This document shows, piece by piece, positions 44,331-53,808 of a DNA stretch of 64,000 nt. The position numbers and the translations under genes were made by a program. This stretch comes from an uncultured Pelagibacteraceae bacterium. Its GTDB lineage: Bacteria > Pseudomonadota > Alphaproteobacteria > Pelagibacterales > Pelagibacteraceae. Position 1 is the stretch's first letter. Every line of letters begins with the position of its first letter. Location of the stretch: contig CACNQD010000004.1 of the NCBI GenBank assembly GCA_902622545.1, forward strand, positions 1 through 64,000. The letters run 5' to 3'. Under the pieces are notes generated by a model that was not told the origin of the DNA, did not search any database, and saw only the letters and a list, made by a program, of their open reading frames with translations.

Positions 44331-44510
44331 ATGATTTTAGATTTTGAGCCAGGTGACAAAGTAGTAAATCCCAAACAAAAAGACTGGGGAATCGGACAAG
44401 TACAATCTATTATCAAAGGGAAAGTTACAGTTAATTTTGAAAATGTAGGTAAAAAAGTAATAAATTCAAATATAGTTGAGTTAACTAGATTAAAATCAGA
44501 TGGAAGATAA
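44331..44510 (+). CDS. DUF3553-like small protein (59 aa)
   Basis: MILDFEPGDKVVNPKQKDWGIGQVQSIIKGKVTVNFENVGKKVINSNIVELTRLKSDGR*; overlaps start of next gene. Confidence 0.75.
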   Translation: MILDFEPGDKVVNPKQKDWGIGQVQSIIKGKVTVNFENVGKKVINSNIVELTRLKSDGR

Positions 44511-45282
44511 GTTAAAAAAAAAAATTATTTATGAATTGATCAAAACTTTTATTAATGCTGGAGATATTGCTCTTGATTTAAGAGATAAGGGTTTAAAGAA
44601 AATTATAAAGGATGACAATACTCCTGTTACTAATGGGGATTTAGAGGTCAATAAAATAATAACTAATAAACTAAAAGAAATAACTCCTGAAATTCCTATT
44701 GTTTCAGAGGAGGTAACCGACAATAAGGACTCTGAAAATCTATCAACTTTTTGGTTGATAGATCCAATAGATGGAACATATGACTATTTAAATAATAAAG
44801 AAGAATTTACTTTAAACGCTGGTTTAATTATTAATAAAAAACCTGAGATAGCGATTATCAATGCACCAGCAAAAAAAAGATTATTTTATACGTTTGGTAT
44901 GAATAAAAGTTTTGAGTTAAAAGATAATGTAGAAATGCAATTAGATTCTGGAATTGATTCTAAAAATAAAGAACTAAGTGCTCTAGTTTACTCTGATAAT
45001 ATTAAAGAAGAAATAAAAGACATTCATAATAAATATGACATAAAAAAAATAACAAAAATGAAAAGTTCTTATAAGTTTTGCGTTATTGCCTCTGGTGAGT
45101 TTGACTTATATGTTGCAGATCCTAGAGCTTCTGAATGGGATATAGCAGCAGGTGATGCAATATTAAGGAATGCCGGAGGTTCATTAAAAGACATGTATGG
45201 AAATGAAATATTGTATGGAAAAAAAGATTTTAAAAATCCAAGTTTAGTAGTAAAAAGTGCAAGATTGCTTCTTAATGAGTGA
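44500..45282 (+). CDS. cysQ: 3'(2'),5'-bisphosphate nucleotidase / inositol monophosphatase family
   Basis: WLIDPIDGTYDYLNNKEEFTLNAGLI; ASEWDIAAGDAILRNAGG. Confidence 0.88.
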   Translation: MEDKLKKKIIYELIKTFINAGDIALDLRDKGLKKIIKDDNTPVTNGDLEVNKIITNKLKEITPEIPIVSEEVTDNKDSENLSTFWLIDPIDGTYDYLNNKEEFTLNAGLIINKKPEIAIINAPAKKRLFYTFGMNKSFELKDNVEMQLDSGIDSKNKELSALVYSDNIKEEIKDIHNKYDIKKITKMKSSYKFCVIASGEFDLYVADPRASEWDIAAGDAILRNAGGSLKDMYGNEILYGKKDFKNPSLVVKSARLLLNE

Positions 45283-45424
45283 ACAGCTTAGAATTATTTT
45301 AATTATAATTGTTAGTGTATCTATTTTTGGCTTAATTGTTTTTGTAATAGTTAAAAATTTTATCAAATCAAAAATTGATTATTATTTAATTGAGAAAAAT
45401 AAGAAAACTAAAAAAGACGAGTGA
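45275..45424 (+). CDS. Small single-TM protein (49 aa)
   Basis: MSEQLRIILIIIVSVSIFGLIVFVIVKNFIKSKIDYYLIEKNKKTKKDE*; overlaps cysQ stop. Confidence 0.55.
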   Translation: MSEQLRIILIIIVSVSIFGLIVFVIVKNFIKSKIDYYLIEKNKKTKKDE

Positions 45425-45971
45425 TTTTCTCATACTCTTCTTTAGAAAGATCCATAACTCGTTTTGATGTATCAAAATCGAAACCATTTCTTGCTAAAAC
45501 TGCAATATCTTTTTTATAAAATAACGGTCTATTGTCTTCTACTCTACATGGGCCTATTCGTCTTTTTTTACACACTTTTAACGCAGAAAAAAAATCTTGA
45601 TCTTCATTTTCATCTTTTATTTTGTCTAAAGTTTCCTTAACAAATTTTTGATTGATACCTTTTGACATTAAATAATTTCTTATCTTGTTAATTGAGCTAC
45701 CCCTTTGAATAAGATTTTTTGCTTTACTATTAGAATAAAATTTGTCATTTAAATATTTAGAGTTTTCAAGATCGCTCAGGACTACATCAATTAAATCTTT
45801 AATTTCATTTTTTTTTATCCCTACGGCTCCAAATTTCAAATATTTTTTAAGTAAATAAGTCCTTAATTGCTGTTTTGATGGAGCATACTTTTCAATATAC
45901 TTCATTGAAAAATCTCTCATCTCTTGAACTGTATCTTCAAAACTCTTTTTTTTATTTTTTATAGGAATCAT
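45408..45971 (-). CDS. recX: RecX-like regulatory protein (ORF open to 46028)
   Basis: Repeated short helical domains: SKQQLRTYLLKK..., GSSINKIRNYLMSKGINQKFVKETL, KRIGP. Confidence 0.75.
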   Translation of the reverse strand: MIPIKNKKKSFEDTVQEMRDFSMKYIEKYAPSKQQLRTYLLKKYLKFGAVGIKKNEIKDLIDVVLSDLENSKYLNDKFYSNSKAKNLIQRGSSINKIRNYLMSKGINQKFVKETLDKIKDENEDQDFFSALKVCKKRRIGPCRVEDNRPLFYKKDIAVLARNGFDFDTSKRVMDLSKEEYEKITRLF

Positions 45972-45999
45972 TTTAATTTTTAATATATTATAAACTTTA

Positions 46000-46473
46000 A
46001 TGATTGAACAAATTAATAACTTCTTCACAGTTCCAATGATTTACTTATGGTTGAATTTAGGTGTTCTGCCCTTTTGGTTAGTACTATTATTTTTTCCAAG
46101 CTCAGGTGTAAGTAAATATATGGTTAGATCAATATTTCCATTTATGATTTTTTCATTTATTTATGCTTATTTATTATATTACTTTTTTCTTACAGAATTT
46201 GATTTTAAGAATAATTTTAATCTTTACCTAGGTTTGGAACAACTGTCTGAATTATTTTCTGAAAAAGGGTTTTTAATTATGTTTTGGTGCCATTTTTTAG
46301 CAATAAATTTATTTTGTGGTGCTTGGATTGTAAGTGATAGTTTAAAATTTTCTATGTCAAAATTTTTAGTTTTTTTTCCACTATTGATTACATATTTTAT
46401 AGGTCCAATTGGATTATTTATATACTGGTTGATAAGAATCTTTTTTGCAAAAAAATTATCATTGTATGATTAA
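46000..46473 (+). CDS. ABA4-like (DUF4281) membrane protein
   Basis: WLNLGVLPFWLVLLFFPSS...WCHFLAINLFCGAWIVSDS...GPIGLFIYWLIR. Confidence 0.75.
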   Translation: MIEQINNFFTVPMIYLWLNLGVLPFWLVLLFFPSSGVSKYMVRSIFPFMIFSFIYAYLLYYFFLTEFDFKNNFNLYLGLEQLSELFSEKGFLIMFWCHFLAINLFCGAWIVSDSLKFSMSKFLVFFPLLITYFIGPIGLFIYWLIRIFFAKKLSLYD

Positions 46474-47050
46474 AGAAATTCAGTTTTATTACGATTTTTC
46501 AAGTCCGTATACATACATTGCCCATAAGAAAATTAAGAAATTAAAGAATGATAAAAATATTAATTTTTTATACAAACCGATGCTTTTAGGTGGTTTGCAC
46601 AAATTAGCTGGGATAACCGCGAATGCATTTATTGGTCATAAAAACGAATTTATGATTCAAGATTGTGAAATGATTTCAAAGAAACTTGGTATCAATTTTC
46701 ATTTTAATGAAAAATTTCCTATTAATTCTTTATATTTAATGAGGGGAACATTGGTTTTAAAGGATAATTTACTTGAAAAATATATAGATACTTTTTTTGA
46801 ATCCTACTGGCAGTTAAATTTAGATTTATCAGATAGAAGTATTTTTGAAAAAAAATTAAAAGAAATAAATATTGATGTTGATAAATTTCTTCTAGATATT
46901 GAGAAAAAGGAGACTAAAGAAAAACTAAAGCTGCTCACCAATGAAGCTTTCTCAAAAAAAATTTTTGGTGCTCCGACTTTTTTTTATGATAATAAAATTT
47001 ATTGGGGGCAAGATAGATTGGATTATGTAATTGATGAGGCAATTAAATAA
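46445..47050 (+). CDS. 2-hydroxychromene-2-carboxylate isomerase (DsbA-fold)
   Basis: IQFYYDFSSPYTYIAHKKI; FGAPTFFYDNKIYWGQDRLDYV. Confidence 0.87.
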   Translation: MQKNYHCMIKEIQFYYDFSSPYTYIAHKKIKKLKNDKNINFLYKPMLLGGLHKLAGITANAFIGHKNEFMIQDCEMISKKLGINFHFNEKFPINSLYLMRGTLVLKDNLLEKYIDTFFESYWQLNLDLSDRSIFEKKLKEINIDVDKFLLDIEKKETKEKLKLLTNEAFSKKIFGAPTFFYDNKIYWGQDRLDYVIDEAIK

Positions 47051-47450
47051 TTTCAAAATCGCTTGCTTTAATACTACTAAAACCACCATCAACATGAGAC
47101 ACATTTTTAAAACCCATGTCTTGTAAAGTTTTAGTGGCAAGAGCAGATCTTAAACCAGCAGCACAAAACAATATTGTTTCTTTTGACGGATCGATTTTTC
47201 CTTGTTTGTAATATGGACTAGATGGATCCATCCAAAATTCTAACATACCTCTGGGAATATGAAGGGAATTTTTTACTCTTCCATCTCTTTCAAGTTCTCT
47301 AATGTCTCTAATATCAATTAAATTACATTTATTTTCCTTAAATAATTTTGCAGCATCATTGCTTGTAATAGTCTTAATTTCTTTTAATGCATTATTAACT
47401 AGATCTTGTGATGATTTAATAGTCATATGTGTGTAATCTGTTAATATCAA
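47043..47450 (-). CDS. Rhodanese-like domain protein
   Basis: LIDIRDIREL, ILFCAAGLRSALATKTL. Confidence 0.9.
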   Translation of the reverse strand: MILTDYTHMTIKSSQDLVNNALKEIKTITSNDAAKLFKENKCNLIDIRDIRELERDGRVKNSLHIPRGMLEFWMDPSSPYYKQGKIDPSKETILFCAAGLRSALATKTLQDMGFKNVSHVDGGFSSIKASDFEII

Positions 47451-47455
47451 AAAAA

Positions 47456-48448
47456 ATGAAAAAAAACATCTTTAAAAAATTATTTATAAAAATATCTAAG
47501 TTAGTAGGTTACGAATTAATAGATCAAAACGAATTTTACTCACCAACTCTTGAAAAAAATCTTGACGAAAAATTATCTAATAAAAATAAGTCAATAATTC
47601 TTCCTTTGGGCGAGGTAAAATTGACGAAAAAAATTAAAAATTTGTCAGTTATATTTAGAACTAATTCTAATATAGACATTTGGGACCAAAACAAAAAGAG
47701 AGTTTTTGAAGAACCGAAAATCGAATATGTATTAAGATGTTTGTTTTCATTAATAAGATCTATTAACCGACTTAAAAAAGAGAATTCATCAATTAACGTT
47801 AATTTACTGATTATTGATGACGATTCTAAATCAGATAATTTAAATAAAATTAAGGATGTTTTAAATAAAAACCACTCAAAATATTTAATTATAAATCACG
47901 AAAAAGGGGAGCATAAGGAAAAAATATTTGAGAATACAAATGATCAAACATTTTCAAATCTATCTAGCTTGTTAAAATGTTTCGAAACTGCAAAAAAGGA
48001 AAATAGCGATTTAATTTATTTTGTAGAAGATGATTATTTGCATTTTGAAAATTCTTTAACTGATATGATCAATACTTATGAAAGGGTAAGTTCACAAATT
48101 GAAAAAGATATTATAATTTGTCCTTGCGACTATCCTTTTAATTATATGTCTAATGAAAAAACAAATATTTTAATAGGTAGTAATCAACACTGGAGAACAA
48201 TTCAAAAAATTTTATGTACATTTATGATTTCTAAAGAAATGCTAGAAAAATATTGGGATAATTTAATAAAAACTTGTGAAAAAAGACACGACCCTTTTGA
48301 AAAATATATTAATGAAATTTTGTTAAATGAGATTGGTATATCACCAATAAATACACTCTCTATTCATTTAACAAATGTAAATTCAAGTTATGGCTTATCA
48401 CCCTTTGTTGATATCAAAAAGCTTTGGGATGAAAACAATACTAGTTGA
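47456..48448 (+). CDS. Putative GT-A fold glycosyltransferase-like protein
   Basis: VNLLIIDDDSKSDN; DLIYFVEDDYLHFENSL. Confidence 0.55.
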   Translation: MKKNIFKKLFIKISKLVGYELIDQNEFYSPTLEKNLDEKLSNKNKSIILPLGEVKLTKKIKNLSVIFRTNSNIDIWDQNKKRVFEEPKIEYVLRCLFSLIRSINRLKKENSSINVNLLIIDDDSKSDNLNKIKDVLNKNHSKYLIINHEKGEHKEKIFENTNDQTFSNLSSLLKCFETAKKENSDLIYFVEDDYLHFENSLTDMINTYERVSSQIEKDIIICPCDYPFNYMSNEKTNILIGSNQHWRTIQKILCTFMISKEMLEKYWDNLIKTCEKRHDPFEKYINEILLNEIGISPINTLSIHLTNVNSSYGLSPFVDIKKLWDENNTS

Positions 48449-48759
48449 TGCAAATGTTTTTTTACATAACTTGCGCCAATACTAAAGAGGCTAAAAAAAT
48501 TTCATCAGTTTTGGTAAGAAAAAAATTGATAGCCTGTGCAAATATTTTTAATAATATTCAATCTGTTTTTTCGTGGAAAAACAAAGTTAACTTCTCAAAA
48601 GAGGTTATAATAATGGGAAAGACAACAAGAAAACTACAAACAAAAATAATTTCAGAGGTAAAAAAAATACACTCTTATGATGTGCCTTGTGTTGTATTTT
48701 CTAAACTTTCATCAGGAAATAAAGAATTTTTAAAATGGATTAGCAATTCTACAAGATGA
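48445..48759 (+). CDS. cutA: CutA-family divalent-cation tolerance protein
   Basis: FFYITCANTKEAKKISSVLVRKKLIACANIFNNIQSVFSWKNKV. Confidence 0.92.
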   Translation: MMQMFFYITCANTKEAKKISSVLVRKKLIACANIFNNIQSVFSWKNKVNFSKEVIIMGKTTRKLQTKIISEVKKIHSYDVPCVVFSKLSSGNKEFLKWISNSTR

Positions 48760-49208
48760 AAAAAGCAAAAAATTTTAAGCTATTAGGAACATCAAATAAG
48801 CTAGTTGAATTAAATAAAATAAAATCAAAATTTATTGTTTTGTACTTTTATCCAAAGGATGACACTCCAGGGTGTACTCTCGAAACAAAAGATTTTAGTT
48901 TGTTTTATAATAAATTTAAAAAACTTAACTGTGAAATATATGGAATTTCTAAAGATACAATCGAAAGTCATTTAAAATTTAAAAAGAAATACAAAGTAAA
49001 ATTTGAGCTGTTATCCGATGAGAATAAAATCGCTATTAAAGAATTTAAAGTTTGGGGTAAAAAAAAGTTCATGGGAAAAGAATTTATGGGTTTAATTAGA
49101 AGTACTTTTTTATTAAAGAAAAATGTTATTATAAAAGAATGGCGAAATGTGAGAGTCAAAGGGCACGCAGAAGAAATTTATAATTTTCTTAAAGATAATA
49201 AACTTTAA
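48756..49208 (+). CDS. bcp: Thiol peroxidase Bcp (peroxiredoxin)
   Basis: VLYFYPKDDTPGCTLETKDF. Confidence 0.94.
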   Translation: MKKAKNFKLLGTSNKLVELNKIKSKFIVLYFYPKDDTPGCTLETKDFSLFYNKFKKLNCEIYGISKDTIESHLKFKKKYKVKFELLSDENKIAIKEFKVWGKKKFMGKEFMGLIRSTFLLKKNVIIKEWRNVRVKGHAEEIYNFLKDNKL

Positions 49209-49219
49209 AATAAATAAAA

Positions 49220-49245
49220 AAGGCCTCCTAGAAATAGGAGGCCTT
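49220..49245. terminator. Bidirectional terminator between convergent bcp and amtB
   Basis: aaggcctccta-gaaa-taggaggcctt, perfect 11-bp stem flanked by A/T-rich tracts. Confidence 0.9.
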
Positions 49246-49277
49246 AATTAAACGTCAAACCAAAGAGGGAGAGATGT

Positions 49278-50591
49278 TTAATCTCGTATAGCATAACCTA
49301 TTACGCCAGTTTCTACGACGTCTGTACCTTTTAGTTCTGCTTCTTTACTTAATCTGATACCAATTGTGTTTTTCATGATCGCCCAAACAATGTAAGCAAC
49401 TACAAAAACAAAAACGTTTATTGATACTATTCCAAGTAATTGAGCTCCAAAACTTGTGTCAGGATTAGTTAGTGGAACTGCTAATGTACCCCAAATACCC
49501 GCAAACATGTGAGCTGGTATTGCACCTACCACGTCGTCAATTTTCATGGCAAAAAGAAATTTTGTTCCATATACAACTATGATACCACCGACTGCACCAA
49601 TTAATATTGCTGCAAATGGTGATGGCATTAAAGGTTCTGCTGTAATTGCAACTAAACCACCAATGCATCCATTTAACATTTGTATTACGTCTGTTTTACC
49701 AAAGTGTAATCTAGTAATAGTTGCTGCTGCCATAACACCACCAGCTCCTGCTAAAAATGTATTCATGAAAATTGTTGATACTGCAATTGCATCATCAGCT
49801 GTACCCATTGCTAACTGTGATCCACCATTAAATCCAAACCAACCTAGCCATAATATAAAAACTCCAACTGTTATTAATGGTATTGAAGAAGCTGCAAATG
49901 GTTTCATTGGAGCTGGATCTCCTTTTTTAGTAAATCTTCCAAGTCTTGGTCCAAGTAATAACGCACCTGCTAATGCTGCTGCACCACCAGTTGAGTGTAC
50001 TAAAGTTGAACCGGCAAAATCTGAAAAACCAGCAGAAGCTAACCAGCCTCCACCCCATTGCCAACCCATTACTATTGGATATATAATTCCTGCTAATATT
50101 GCAGCAAATAATAAGAACGGCCACAATTTAATTCTTTCTGCTAATGCACCAGAACAAATTGATACTGTTGTTGCACAAAATACCATTTGGAAATACCAAT
50201 CAGAACCATCTGAATAACCTGTATCTACAGCGCTAGCATCTGACCATGGTAAAAACTTACCAATGTACCCACCTTCTGGAATTCCATAAGCTAAATTGTA
50301 TCCAAATAGCCAAAACATCATTCCGGCAATTGAAAATAAACCTATATTTTTTGCACATATAACTGATACACTTTTTGAAGTTACACTTCCTGCTTCAAGC
50401 ATTGCGAAACCAGCAGCCATAAACATGACCAAAAATCCACAAACTAAAAATAAGAAAGTATTAAATATAAATCCGACTTCAGCGGATACTGTAGTTTCAG
50501 CATAACCAACACTGGTCATATTAAGTAAGAATATAATGCTTACTGCTGAACCTATCAGTTTGTTAAAAAGTTTTTTCATTAATCCTCCCAT
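49278..50591 (-). CDS. amtB: Ammonium transporter
   Basis: FVMFMAAGFAMLEAG; GFSDFAGSTLVHSTGGAAALAGA; VGAIPAHMFAGIWG. Confidence 0.97.
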   Translation of the reverse strand: MGGLMKKLFNKLIGSAVSIIFLLNMTSVGYAETTVSAEVGFIFNTFLFLVCGFLVMFMAAGFAMLEAGSVTSKSVSVICAKNIGLFSIAGMMFWLFGYNLAYGIPEGGYIGKFLPWSDASAVDTGYSDGSDWYFQMVFCATTVSICSGALAERIKLWPFLLFAAILAGIIYPIVMGWQWGGGWLASAGFSDFAGSTLVHSTGGAAALAGALLLGPRLGRFTKKGDPAPMKPFAASSIPLITVGVFILWLGWFGFNGGSQLAMGTADDAIAVSTIFMNTFLAGAGGVMAAATITRLHFGKTDVIQMLNGCIGGLVAITAEPLMPSPFAAILIGAVGGIIVVYGTKFLFAMKIDDVVGAIPAHMFAGIWGTLAVPLTNPDTSFGAQLLGIVSINVFVFVVAYIVWAIMKNTIGIRLSKEAELKGTDVVETGVIGYAIRD

Positions 50592-50651
50592 TTAAGAAGT
50601 TTGTTATAAATTTTTATGTGTTAATAACTATTGCTATGTGGATTTAATAGG

Positions 50652-50668
50652 TATGCAAAAATTGCATA
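50652..50668. promoter_or_regulatory. Inverted repeat in amtB upstream region
   Basis: TATGCAA-AAA-TTGCATA. Confidence 0.4.
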
Positions 50669-50673
50669 TAGAA

Positions 50674-50708
50674 ACAGCCTTTATTAACTCTCAATTAATA
50701 AAGGCTGT
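50674..50708 (-). terminator. Stem-loop downstream of hupB
   Basis: acagcctttattaa-ctctcaa-ttaataaaggctgt, 14-bp perfect stem. Confidence 0.8.
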
Positions 50709-50721
50709 CTAGAGGAAATAT

Positions 50722-50997
50722 TTATTTATTGAATATTTCTTTAAGCGCTTTTGCAGGTAAAAATTTTACCTTTTGAGAAGCTGCGATTTGGATCTGCTCT
50801 CCAGTTCTTGGATTTCGGCCAATTCTAGCTTTTCTCTTAGCAACTTTGTAAGTACCAAAACCAGCTATTTTGACAGAATCATCGTTTTTCAATGCGTCCA
50901 AAATAGTATTTGTAATGGTATCAAATGTTCGCTCAGCATCAGCTTTACTTTGATTTAAAGATCCAGCTAATTTTGCGACTAGTTGTTTTTTGTTCAT
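50722..50997 (-). CDS. hupB: HU-family DNA-binding protein
   Basis: MNKKQLVAKLAGSLNQSKADAERTFD...GFGTYKVAKRKARIGRNPRTGEQIQI. Confidence 0.97.
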   Translation of the reverse strand: MNKKQLVAKLAGSLNQSKADAERTFDTITNTILDALKNDDSVKIAGFGTYKVAKRKARIGRNPRTGEQIQIAASQKVKFLPAKALKEIFNK

Positions 50998-51143
50998 TTT
51001 AGCTCCGGTATTAGGTTAATTCTATACTTGTCAAAATCCTTTATAAATCAAGCTTTTTTTTAGTGTTAAATTTGGTTTTAAACACAAGATATGGTGTTAA
51101 AAAAACCCTGATTTTACTTGTTTTTTTGGTATTAAAAAACCCC

Positions 51144-52253
51144 TTAAAATAGGCCTAAATCTTTTAGATCGTTGTAAGTTGCAAAAAACATTAGGGATAA
51201 CAATAAAAACATTCCGATTCGAAAAAAACCTTCTTGAGTTTTTTGGGTTAGTGGTCTTCCAAGAATTTTTTCAATTCCATAAAACATTAAATGACCGCCA
51301 TCTAAGAGAGGTATTGGAAATAGATTAATTAAACCCAAGCTTATTGAAATATATGCCATCATGCTTAAAAATGGAACAATTCCAAATTCTGCGACTTGTC
51401 CTGATATTTTAGCTATTCTTATTGGGCCCCCTAATTGGGAGCTATCACCTTTTCCAGTTATTATAGTTCCAAGATATTTTAAAGTTGAAGTAGTTACAAA
51501 GTAAACTTCAGTAATTGAATAATACATTGCTTTGAGTGGACCAAGTTTTTTGTGGTTAATGTTATTATTGTAAGGTAGTAGAGTGATTCCTATCATTCTC
51601 TTTTTTATCTTATTGCCTAAACTGTCCTCAGACTCAACAAAATCTGGTTTAACTTTGAATGATATCTCTTGATCATATCTTAAAACCTTAAACTCAATAA
51701 ATTCAGAAGTTGAAAGTGTAATAAATTTTGATACATCAAGAATACTTTTTACCTCATTTTTATCTATAGAGACTATAACGTCGTTTTTTTTAAGTCCGGC
51801 AATATAAGCAGGACTATCTTTATTAACTTCATCAATCATGGCAGGGGTAAAATCTTTACCAACAAAGATATTAATCATTAAAAATATAATTACAGCTAAT
51901 ATAAAATTAGCTAGTGGCCCGCCAAAGACAATCAGTGATCTTTGGTATAAAGGTTTTAAAGTAAAAAGTTTTTCCCTATCTTTTTTATCGTATTTTTTTA
52001 AAATTTCATCACGGTCAGCTTGAGAAAATACATCTCTATCACCAAAAAATTTTACATAACCTCCTAAAGGAATCCAACAAACTTTCCAACGAGTACCTGA
52101 TTTGTCGTTCCATCCAAATAATTCTTTGCCAAAACCAATTGAAAAATCTGTTACACCTACGCCGTACCTTCGTGCAAAATAATAATGTCCATATTCATGA
52201 ACAAAAACCACAACGATGATTAATATTATAAAAGGTAAAACGAATTCAAACAT
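51144..52253 (-). CDS. rseP: Site-2 protease RseP/MmpA-like
   Basis: VFVHEYGHYYFARRYGV; PDZ segment; FPIPLLDGGHL. Confidence 0.93.
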   Translation of the reverse strand: MFEFVLPFIILIIVVVFVHEYGHYYFARRYGVGVTDFSIGFGKELFGWNDKSGTRWKVCWIPLGGYVKFFGDRDVFSQADRDEILKKYDKKDREKLFTLKPLYQRSLIVFGGPLANFILAVIIFLMINIFVGKDFTPAMIDEVNKDSPAYIAGLKKNDVIVSIDKNEVKSILDVSKFITLSTSEFIEFKVLRYDQEISFKVKPDFVESEDSLGNKIKKRMIGITLLPYNNNINHKKLGPLKAMYYSITEVYFVTTSTLKYLGTIITGKGDSSQLGGPIRIAKISGQVAEFGIVPFLSMMAYISISLGLINLFPIPLLDGGHLMFYGIEKILGRPLTQKTQEGFFRIGMFLLLSLMFFATYNDLKDLGLF

Positions 52254-52271
52254 TCTTATATAATAATATAT

Positions 52272-53702
52272 TTACTTTACTTTCCAAGTTAAAACTGGAA
52301 GTAATGTTGCCGCTATAAACGACAAAAATAAAAGAGATTGTGTTATAAATTCTGGGAAATAGCTAGCAGGAAATAGAATACCAACTAAGATACTTTTTGA
52401 AAAATCAGGACTTGGAAATAACAATATACCACCAAACAACCCAACTACAATTGAGATATAAGCGGTTTTTTCACTAAACGATTTTGAGAAAAAACTATAA
52501 AATATAGTTAAAACTGCTGCACAACAAAACAAGTCAGCTAGCAAAAATAGATATAAAATACTAAAACCTTTTGAAGCAACATATAAAGCGATAAAAGAAA
52601 GCCCTATAATTATGTTTCTAGATAATTTTAAATAATCTTTATTAGAACTTAAAATTTTTTTTCCATCAACTATTATAAGGCTTGATATAGCATTTATAAG
52701 TGTATCTATACTGCTTATAGTCAAAGATATACCCAGCACAATAACTATAATAGACAACGTAGGTATCTCTTTATTTAATAATAAAGAAAAAAAAGCAAGA
52801 TCGGGTATTACATTCAAATTTTTAGATACAGATACTAATCCTGTAAAACCCATCATATATACAATAGGGATTATAACTAAAAAGGAAAATAACAAACTCT
52901 TTTTTAAAACGTGATTATTTTTTGCAGCATAAACTCTTTGCCAATTTCCTTGATGAAAAAGATTAGTGGCTGCAACAGCAATAAAGAATGTTAAGCCTGC
53001 GGTAAAGTTAGGAATATAATTTTTGCTTAATAAATTTGGCTTATTTTTATTTATGAATTCAAAACTGAATTCGTTTGTATTAAATGAAAATAAATAAGAA
53101 AAAGCTATAAACAACAATAATGTAAAAACTATAAATTGAATATTGTCAGTGAATATTGAAGCTCTCAAACCACCATATAAAGTATATATAAGAGAACTAG
53201 AAATAACTATTAAAGCAGTAATCCATAATTCCGTTCCTGAAATATAATTTATCAAAATAGATACAGCCGTAACCTCTGCAATCAAAAAAATAGTCATGTA
53301 AAATATAGATAAAATTAAGATCAGCTTAAATATATGTTTTCCAAATCTTAATCTAATAACCTCAATTAAAGTTTTTGCTTTTGGATAAGTATTTCTAAAT
53401 ATTTTTCCAATAAAAATAATTGCAAATAAGGGAAACGCAGTTCCTAATGAGTAACCAATAACCGCACCTATCCCGCCCCAAGTTGCGGCCGATGCAGGAC
53501 CGAACAAAATCCAAGTACCCAAAGCAGAGGCTACTAAACTACATGTTAATGAGAATGTTCCAACTGATCTATTCGCTACTAAGTAATTATTTAAGCCTTT
53601 GAATTTTTTTGAGTAAAAAAAACCAACTAGGACAAAAGAAAAGCTAATTAATAAAATTAGTGTTATAGCAGATGTTGGATTTAAAATGTTTTGTTGTTCC
53701 AT
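52272..53702 (-). CDS. thiV: Sodium:solute symporter family, TPP-riboswitch controlled; ThiV-like putative thiamin-precursor (HMP) transporter
   Basis: SSS family topology (NNYLVANRSVGTFSLTCSLVASALGTWILFGPASAATWGG); preceded by TPP riboswitch. Confidence 0.8.
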   Translation of the reverse strand: MEQQNILNPTSAITLILLISFSFVLVGFFYSKKFKGLNNYLVANRSVGTFSLTCSLVASALGTWILFGPASAATWGGIGAVIGYSLGTAFPLFAIIFIGKIFRNTYPKAKTLIEVIRLRFGKHIFKLILILSIFYMTIFLIAEVTAVSILINYISGTELWITALIVISSSLIYTLYGGLRASIFTDNIQFIVFTLLLFIAFSYLFSFNTNEFSFEFINKNKPNLLSKNYIPNFTAGLTFFIAVAATNLFHQGNWQRVYAAKNNHVLKKSLLFSFLVIIPIVYMMGFTGLVSVSKNLNVIPDLAFFSLLLNKEIPTLSIIVIVLGISLTISSIDTLINAISSLIIVDGKKILSSNKDYLKLSRNIIIGLSFIALYVASKGFSILYLFLLADLFCCAAVLTIFYSFFSKSFSEKTAYISIVVGLFGGILLFPSPDFSKSILVGILFPASYFPEFITQSLLFLSFIAATLLPVLTWKVK

Positions 53703-53703
53703 T

Positions 53704-53766
53704 TATCCCTTTCTGAATTACCGGACAGGTTCAATGGGTATTTCTCAGCCTTAACGGCACCCCATG
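53704..53766 (-). promoter_or_regulatory. TPP (THI element) riboswitch
   Basis: Reverse strand GGGGTGCCGTTAAGGCTGAGAAATACCCATTGAACCTGTCCGGTAATTCAGAAAGGGAT carries conserved GGGGTGCC, GGCTGAGA, ACCC, GAACCTG, GGTAAT, AAGGGA blocks. Confidence 0.92.
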
Positions 53767-53808
53767 GAATAAATTTATATAAATATTTTTTGATTGTAAA
53801 TAATTAAT

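Noticed and set aside
49546-50217. 223-aa plus-strand ORF antisense to amtB
   Set aside because: Fully inside the well-supported amtB gene; composition looks like a reverse-frame shadow ORF (Pro/Ala/Asn-rich), no SD.
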